From positions 391,007-455,006 of the forward strand of contig NZ_JAQSDO010000020.1 in NCBI RefSeq assembly GCF_029945965.1: 64,000 nucleotides of DNA, read 5' to 3'. Made by a program: the position numbers and the translations under genes. The notes beneath the pieces were generated by a model. That model was not told the DNA's origin. It worked only from the letters and a program-made list of their open reading frames with translations, and did no database searches. How positions within the stretch are numbered: the stretch's first letter is position 1; each line of letters opens with the position of its first letter. The DNA is from Thermomonas sp. GTDB taxonomy: Bacteria > Pseudomonadota > Gammaproteobacteria > Xanthomonadales > Xanthomonadaceae. Below, piece after piece: positions 59,250-64,000 of the stretch.

Positions 59250-61561
59250 GGTCTGGCGTTGGTATCCGGCGGGGTGGGCTGGCCTGTGGCGGTCTGCGGC
59301 GGCACCAGGTACAGATCATCGCGATTGTAGCCGAGGATGGCCCGGCGCAAGGCGCGCTTGGTGTCCTGGCCGGCGGAACCAAGTCCCTTGAGTTCAATCT
59401 CGAACATGATTGCGTTGCTCAGATCGCCAGCGCGATTGTGCACGTAGCGGCGGGCCACAAGCCGAACGGCGACACAACAGCTGTCCCACTGGAAGCCAGC
59501 GAGGGTTTCCAGTGCCTTGTTGTCATGCAGTGAGTAGTAATAGCGGCCGACAATGCTCCAGGCCGGGCTGATCGGATACAGGAACGACAAATCGGTCTGT
59601 TCAAGCAGCGAGCGCCGGTAGCGGTAACCGAGATTGAACACGCCATCATCCGGCAGCAGGTAACGGGCGCGCACGCTGGCCAGATCGGTGTGATTGAATT
59701 TCGGGTCCCATTGATAGGAGGCACCGAAGGTCCAGCGGTCGGTCGGTGCGTAGTTGGCGTCCGCGACCCAGGCCGAGTTGCCCTTTTCGGTGATGGGTTC
59801 GCCCGGGATCAGCACGCGCGACTCGTCGAAATAGCGGATCTGGCCGAGGCTGGCGGAGAAACGCTCGCGGCCATCGGACTGGCGGATCATCCGCGTACTC
59901 ATGGCCAGGGTGAGCTGGTTGGCATCGGCCTGGCGGTCGGCACCGGAATAGCGGTTGTCGCGGAACAGCTGGCCCCAGCTGAAGGTCAGTGGCTGGGTAT
60001 CGAACAGCGGCATGTCGCTCTGGTTGGTGTAGGGAACCTTCAGGTAGAACAGGCGCGGTTCGATGGTCTGCAGGTAGTCCTTGCCCTTGACCGTGGTGTC
60101 GCGGTCGAAATAGGCGCCGGCGTCCAGGCTGAAGATAGGCTGGTTGCGTGAAGGCGAGCTGTTGCCGCCCAGCGATGTGGCCAAGCCATGGTCAAGCTGG
60201 TAGGAGGTATGCCGAAATGCGGCAGTCGGACGCAGGAACCAGCTGTCACCCTCCAATGGCAGGCTGATCCAGGGCTTCAGGTCCAAGCGCGAACCTGCGT
60301 CGAAACTCGGGTGCTGGAAGCGCACGGCTTCGGCCTCCACGCCGGCCACGAAGCCACTGCCGATCTTGCGCTCCCAATGCACATAGCCGCGCGGCATGCG
60401 GTTGTAGGGCAGCACCGACTCGGTCAGGGTAAAGTCGGCCAGCTGCCAGTGGTCGGCGCTGAAGCCCGCGTCCCAATCCTTTCCGCGTCCATAGATGCCG
60501 ACCGAACTGAATGCGGTGTATTGCGACAGGCCATCGATGCTGTTGCTGAAATCTTCGAAATAGCGGGTATCGCTGATCCAGTTGATATTGGCGCGTGCTT
60601 GCCAATACTGGTTGACGTTCTGGAACGCGGCGTAGTGGAACAGACCGCGATCTCGATGACGCAGGTCGTCATTCGGCATCCAGGTGCCTTCAACCGTGCC
60701 GGCGCCACCCTCGACCAGGTAACGGAACTGCGCCCCCAGTTGCACGCCACGCGAGCTCATCAGGCGCGGGTTGATGGTGGCGTCATAGTTCGGCGCAAGG
60801 TTCAGGTAGATCGGTTGCCGGATGTCGAAGCCGTTGCGGCTGGAATTGGAGATCGACGGGAACAGCAGGCCGGTGCGGCGGCGCTCGTCGGTCGGAAACT
60901 TGAACCATGGCAGGTAGATCACCGGTACCTTGCCGACCATCAGGGTGGCGCCATGGGCGACCGCCATGCCGGTTTCGGTGTTCACATCGATCTCGCGTGC
61001 GCGAAGTTCCCACTGGCGTTTCTCGGGTGGGCAAGTGGAATAAGTGGCGCCATGCAGGGCGCCGAGATCGCCGTTGAGCATGATGCTGTCGGCACCGCCA
61101 TTGCCGCGTTGCGACAGCAACTGATACTCGATGTCGTGCAGGGTGTGGATGTCCTTGGCCTGGTCGCCTTCGGCGCGTTTAGCCACCAGGCGCAGGCCAC
61201 TGCCCTGGTAGCGGATATTGCCTTCGGCGGTGTACTGCTCTTTCGATTTGTCGTATTTGAGCTTCTCGGCACCCATGAACTGGTCGCCGCGGCGCAGGGT
61301 CACGTTGCCGTTGAACACCGGGTTCGCTTCGGTGCCCGAGAGCGCATCGCCCTCGATATCGGTGGCTTCATTGGCATTGTCGATCTTGATGCCGTCCGGC
61401 AGCGTCTGCGCATCTGCAAACGGCTTGACCACGTCCTGTACCGGGCATAAGCCCCAGTTCTGCGGCTTGTCGTCAGCGGCGTAGGCCTGCAGGGAAAAGG
61501 CGATGCACAACGGCAACGGCAGCAGACGCAGGGATGGGCGCACGATATTTCCAGAAGACAC
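59246..61561 (-). CDS. lptD: LPS-assembly protein LptD
   Basis: The protein has up to 771 residues. The start is a GTG at 61561 or 61543. A signal peptide (LLPLPLCIAFSLQAYA) is followed by the OstA/LptA-like beta-jellyroll (about 60-220) and a large C-terminal beta-barrel (LptD domain) ending in a short segment after YVHNRAGDLSNAIMFEIELKGLGS. Cysteines for the inter-domain disulfides are visible (GLCPVQD near the N-terminus, YSTCPPEKRQW, and DSCCVAVRL near the C-terminus). With LptE it inserts LPS in the outer membrane. It is the first gene of the operon that continues to apaH. Confidence 0.96.
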   Translation of the reverse strand: MSSGNIVRPSLRLLPLPLCIAFSLQAYAADDKPQNWGLCPVQDVVKPFADAQTLPDGIKIDNANEATDIEGDALSGTEANPVFNGNVTLRRGDQFMGAEKLKYDKSKEQYTAEGNIRYQGSGLRLVAKRAEGDQAKDIHTLHDIEYQLLSQRGNGGADSIMLNGDLGALHGATYSTCPPEKRQWELRAREIDVNTETGMAVAHGATLMVGKVPVIYLPWFKFPTDERRRTGLLFPSISNSSRNGFDIRQPIYLNLAPNYDATINPRLMSSRGVQLGAQFRYLVEGGAGTVEGTWMPNDDLRHRDRGLFHYAAFQNVNQYWQARANINWISDTRYFEDFSNSIDGLSQYTAFSSVGIYGRGKDWDAGFSADHWQLADFTLTESVLPYNRMPRGYVHWERKIGSGFVAGVEAEAVRFQHPSFDAGSRLDLKPWISLPLEGDSWFLRPTAAFRHTSYQLDHGLATSLGGNSSPSRNQPIFSLDAGAYFDRDTTVKGKDYLQTIEPRLFYLKVPYTNQSDMPLFDTQPLTFSWGQLFRDNRYSGADRQADANQLTLAMSTRMIRQSDGRERFSASLGQIRYFDESRVLIPGEPITEKGNSAWVADANYAPTDRWTFGASYQWDPKFNHTDLASVRARYLLPDDGVFNLGYRYRRSLLEQTDLSFLYPISPAWSIVGRYYYSLHDNKALETLAGFQWDSCCVAVRLVARRYVHNRAGDLSNAIMFEIELKGLGSAGQDTKRALRRAILGYNRDDLYLVPPQTATGQPTPPDTNARP

Positions 61562-61639
61562 AATCCGGCGGCTAGCTTGCCGGAACGCCGACGGGTGGGC
61601 AAACGCTTGACACGATTGTGCCTTGCCCGGGCGGGCGAG

Positions 61640-62551
61640 TCAGGCCAGCAGCGCCTCGACATGGGCCACGCTGGATTCGGCCAACGCGGTCAAGTCATAG
61701 CCACCTTCAAGGGTGGACACGACCCGCCCGCCGCAATGGCGCTGGGCCAGTGCGACCAGTTCGGCGGTGATCCATGCGAAATCCGCGGCATCGAGCTGTA
61801 ATTGCGCCAGTGGATCCAGCCGGTGCGCATCGAACCCCGCCGAAATCATCAGCAATTGCGGCTTGAACGCATTCACCGCAGGCAACAGGCGTTGCAACCA
61901 TGCCGTGCGGAATTGGGCGCTGCCGGCACCCGGTGGCAACGTTGCATTGACGATGTTGCCTTCACCTGTCTCTTCGGGACTGCCGGTGCCGGGATACAGA
62001 GGGCTTTGGTGCGAGCCTGCGAACAGCACGCGCCGGTCGTGTTCGAAGATGGCTTGGGTGCCATTGCCGTGATGGACATCGAAATCGACGATGGCCACGC
62101 GCTCCAGCCCATGCGCGGTGAGCGCGTGCAGGGCACCGACCGCGATGTTGTTGAACAGGCAGAAGCCCATCGCCACGTCGGCGGTGGCGTGATGTCCGGG
62201 TGGCCGCACCGCGCAGAACGCGCGCGTGGTCTGTCTACCGAGCACGGCGTCCACGGCGGCGACCACGGCGCCGGCAGCGCGCAGGGCGGCTTCAGCGGAC
62301 GCTGGGGACAGCACCGTGTCGGGATCAAGGAGCATGCGCTCGCCAGGCCGGGTTTCCAGCACTTGTTCGAGCAAGCCCGGCGTATGCGCGCGCAGCAACT
62401 GGCCACGGCTGGCACGTGGTGCTTCATGCCAATCCAGTTGCGGGAACGCCGTGTGCAGCGCATTGGTCACCGCCAACAGGCGCTCGGGGCGCTCGGCATG
62501 GGCGGACCCGGTATCGTGGGCCAGGCAGGCCGGATGCGAATAAATGCGCAT
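61640..62551 (-). CDS. Histone deacetylase-family (class II/acetoin-utilisation type) deacetylase
   Basis: The protein has 303 residues. The arginase/deacetylase fold has AVRPPGHHATADVAMGFCLFNN (catalytic His pair), VAIVDFDVHHGNGTQAIF (zinc Asp and His), and ISAGFDAHRLDPLAQL (second zinc Asp), then LEGGYDLTAL. Bacterial members remove acetyl groups from polyamines, acetylated lysines or similar small amides; the substrate here is not predictable. It lies 13 bases after the cobalamin adenosyltransferase gene on the same strand. Confidence 0.92.
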   Translation of the reverse strand: MRIYSHPACLAHDTGSAHAERPERLLAVTNALHTAFPQLDWHEAPRASRGQLLRAHTPGLLEQVLETRPGERMLLDPDTVLSPASAEAALRAAGAVVAAVDAVLGRQTTRAFCAVRPPGHHATADVAMGFCLFNNIAVGALHALTAHGLERVAIVDFDVHHGNGTQAIFEHDRRVLFAGSHQSPLYPGTGSPEETGEGNIVNATLPPGAGSAQFRTAWLQRLLPAVNAFKPQLLMISAGFDAHRLDPLAQLQLDAADFAWITAELVALAQRHCGGRVVSTLEGGYDLTALAESSVAHVEALLA

Positions 62552-62564
62552 CAGCTACAGCTGC

Positions 62565-63122
62565 TCAGGCTTTACGACGGACGTGGTCCCACACTACTTC
62601 GCCATAGCCGTTGCTGCGTGCCAGCACCCGCGCCAGCACGAATAGCAGGTCGGACAACCGGTTCAGGTAGTGCATCGCTTGCGGACGAACGGATTCCTGC
62701 CGCGACAGGCTCACCGTCTCGCGTTCGGCACGACGCACCACGGTGCGAGCCAGGTGACAACGTGCCGCCGCCTCGCCACCGCCGGGCAGGATGAATTCTT
62801 TCAGCGCGGGCAGGTCGTCGTTGTAGTGATCCAGGTGCGTTTCCAGCGCCTCTATGTCGGCATCGAAAATCGCCGCATGGCCGGGGATGCACAGTTCCCC
62901 GCCGAGATCGAACAGCTGGTGCTGGACGTGCAATAGCAGATCGCGGATATCGTCCAGCATCTCATCGCTGGCGAGCATCAGGCCGATACAGGAATTGGCT
63001 TCGTCCACGGTGCCGTAGGCATTGACCCGCAGCGAGTCCTTGGCGACACGCGAACCATCGCCAAGGCCCGTCGTACCGTCATCGCCGGTGCGGGTGTAGA
63101 TCTTTGACAGGCGGTTGCCCAT
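62565..63122 (-). CDS. ATP:cob(I)alamin adenosyltransferase (PduO type)
   Basis: The protein has 185 residues. The N-terminal KIYTRTGDDGTTGLGDGSRVAKDSLRV is the ATP-binding signature of PduO-type enzymes, and CHLARTVVRRAERETVSL together with LNRLSDLLFVLARVLA complete the active site and helical bundle. It converts cob(I)alamin to adenosylcobalamin. No adenosylcobalamin-dependent enzyme is present in the window, so its client lies elsewhere. The DUF6580 gene ends nine bases upstream. Confidence 0.95.
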   Translation of the reverse strand: MGNRLSKIYTRTGDDGTTGLGDGSRVAKDSLRVNAYGTVDEANSCIGLMLASDEMLDDIRDLLLHVQHQLFDLGGELCIPGHAAIFDADIEALETHLDHYNDDLPALKEFILPGGGEAAARCHLARTVVRRAERETVSLSRQESVRPQAMHYLNRLSDLLFVLARVLARSNGYGEVVWDHVRRKA

Positions 63123-63131
63123 CGCCGCGGC

Positions 63132-63716
63132 CTACGCGGTCTGCGCGCGCAGCGTCGGAATGCGGCTGCGTAGCAGTTCGAAGCCGCCGAACAGCAGCGC
63201 GGCGTAGAACAGCGTGCCCAGCACCGTCCACTGGAAGAACGGAACCCCTGCCAGGTAGGCGGCGGTAAGGCCAGCAATGGTCTTCGGGTAAGCCGGATCG
63301 GACATCCAGGCGCCGAAGTTGGTGACCACGAAGAACAGCAGCGAGCCCGCCAGCGAGTACGAGAGCACACGGCTTGCGCCGACCTTGCCGCGCAGGCCGA
63401 AGCCAAGCAGGGTGGACAGTGCGATGCAGGCATAGACCAGCAGGTAGCCAGCGCTGGTGAAGTACTCGATATACATGCCGCCGCGTAGCAGGCCCAGCAC
63501 CATGTCGGACAGGAACATCGCGACCAGCGGCACCAACAGCGCCCAATGGCGCTTGGCGAAATAGGCACCACCGAACAGCGCCACCGCTTCTATCGGCGAG
63601 AAATTTGGCGGATGCGGCAGCACCCGGCTCAACGCGGCGATGAAAATCAACACTGCCAGGGTCAGTGGGCCGGAAGCGGGCAGCGTCGTACTTGCTGAAA
63701 GCAGGGGGCGATTCAT
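63132..63716 (-). CDS. DUF6580-type integral membrane protein
   Basis: The protein has 194 residues with about five transmembrane helices. The conserved part is ALSRVLPHPPNFSPIEAVALFGGAYFAKRHWALLVPLVAMFLSDMVLG, which resembles DUF6580 proteins and, loosely, substrate-binding subunits of ECF transporters. The gene lies nine bases upstream of the cobalamin adenosyltransferase and is probably cotranscribed, which would suit a cobalamin- or cobalt-related role, but this is inferred from position only. Confidence 0.75.
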   Translation of the reverse strand: MNRPLLSASTTLPASGPLTLAVLIFIAALSRVLPHPPNFSPIEAVALFGGAYFAKRHWALLVPLVAMFLSDMVLGLLRGGMYIEYFTSAGYLLVYACIALSTLLGFGLRGKVGASRVLSYSLAGSLLFFVVTNFGAWMSDPAYPKTIAGLTAAYLAGVPFFQWTVLGTLFYAALLFGGFELLRSRIPTLRAQTA

Positions 63717-63760
63717 ATGCGTGTTCGATCAGGCGACAGCGGAGCCGTTAGCATAGCGCA

Positions 63761-64000
63761 ATGCCCATCAGCGACTCCCTCCCTCCACGCCGCCACGATG
63801 TCCTGATTGTCGGGGGCGGATTGGTTGGTGCCAGCTTGGCGATCGCACTGGATGGGCTGGGTTTGGATGTCGGCATGCTCGAGGCCAGCCCGGCCGGCGC
63901 GCTGCCGGCGGTGTTCGACGAGCGCAACCTCAGTTTCGCCGAGGCCACCGTCAACGCGTTGACGGCATTGGGCGTCATGCCGCTGCTGCGCAATCCGACT
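63761..64000 (+). CDS. ubiH: UbiH/UbiF-type FAD monooxygenase, 3'-truncated by window edge
   Basis: Only the first 80 residues are visible. LIVGGGLVGASLAIALDGLGLDVGMLEA is the N-terminal FAD-binding motif, and FDERNLSFAEATVNALTALGV is the continuation found in ubiquinone-biosynthesis hydroxylases (2-octaprenyl-6-methoxyphenol hydroxylase type). Distinction from UbiF or UbiI is not secure from this fragment. It is divergent from the DUF6580 gene across a 44-base gap. Confidence 0.75.
   Translation, partial: MPISDSLPPRRHDVLIVGGGLVGASLAIALDGLGLDVGMLEASPAGALPAVFDERNLSFAEATVNALTALGVMPLLRNPT

Overview
This 64 kb window is an ordinary stretch of chromosome from a high-GC gammaproteobacterium, most likely of the Xanthomonadaceae/Lysobacteraceae (Lysobacter, Luteimonas, Thermomonas and relatives). 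The evidence is the combination of an Xps-type GspL-M-N tail, gshB-tonB next to a pilG-pilH-pilI-pilJ-chpA-chpB-chpC cluster, a relA/hrpA/mrcB neighbourhood, and the lptD-surA-pdxA-rsmA-apaG-apaH operon. No genus can be assigned from the sequence alone. No rRNA, tRNA, CRISPR array, prophage or complete insertion sequence was found.

Layout. Positions 1-2123: end of a type II secretion operon (gspL partial, gspM, gspN). Positions 2124-7600: an accessory island of visibly lower GC with a three-gene redox operon (FAD dehydrogenase, FMN 2-hydroxyacid dehydrogenase, ThDP enzyme of the IlvX type) and a convergent XRE regulator; it sits where xanthomonads usually carry gspD. Positions 7611-14226: recQ, dps and hrpA. 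Positions 14265-25471: relA with a coupled TPR-like membrane protein, a two-domain glycosyltransferase, PBP1b, a YoaA/DinG helicase and tsaB. Positions 25578-38475: tonB-gshB divergent from a complete Pil-Chp chemosensory operon that controls type IV pili. Positions 38514-43289: rsmE-bioA, then nudE-cysQ-mazG-DUF962. Positions 43379-48762: a two-component system followed by a MacA/MacB-like exporter. Positions 48899-54500: dgkA, a TerC-family gene, lemA and two TPM-domain genes, then lgt-thyA-folA. Positions 54599-61561: apaH to lptD on the minus strand. Positions 61640-64000: an HDAC-like deacetylase, a cobalamin adenosyltransferase, a DUF6580 membrane protein, and the divergent start of a ubiH-type monooxygenase.

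How the genes work together. The Pil-Chp genes encode receptor, couplers, a hybrid kinase and two response regulators. No pilK methyltransferase is present, and the CheB-like protein has lost its catalytic Ser and first His, so methylation-based adaptation looks absent from this locus. ChpA also carries about ten 20-residue Ala/Glu-rich repeats with an exact 60-bp period between its Hpt domains. The minus-strand lptD operon combines outer-membrane biogenesis, PLP synthesis, rRNA methylation and Ap4A hydrolysis.

The most unusual items are: three tandem 26-bp units between lgt and thyA, each with a hairpin-embedded Shine-Dalgarno and a nine-codon mini-ORF, linking lgt to thyA by a chain of ATGA overlaps; repeats inserted in frame inside hrpA and mazG; and GGGGTCAG-type paired repeats that form the 3' ends of apaH and the XRE gene.
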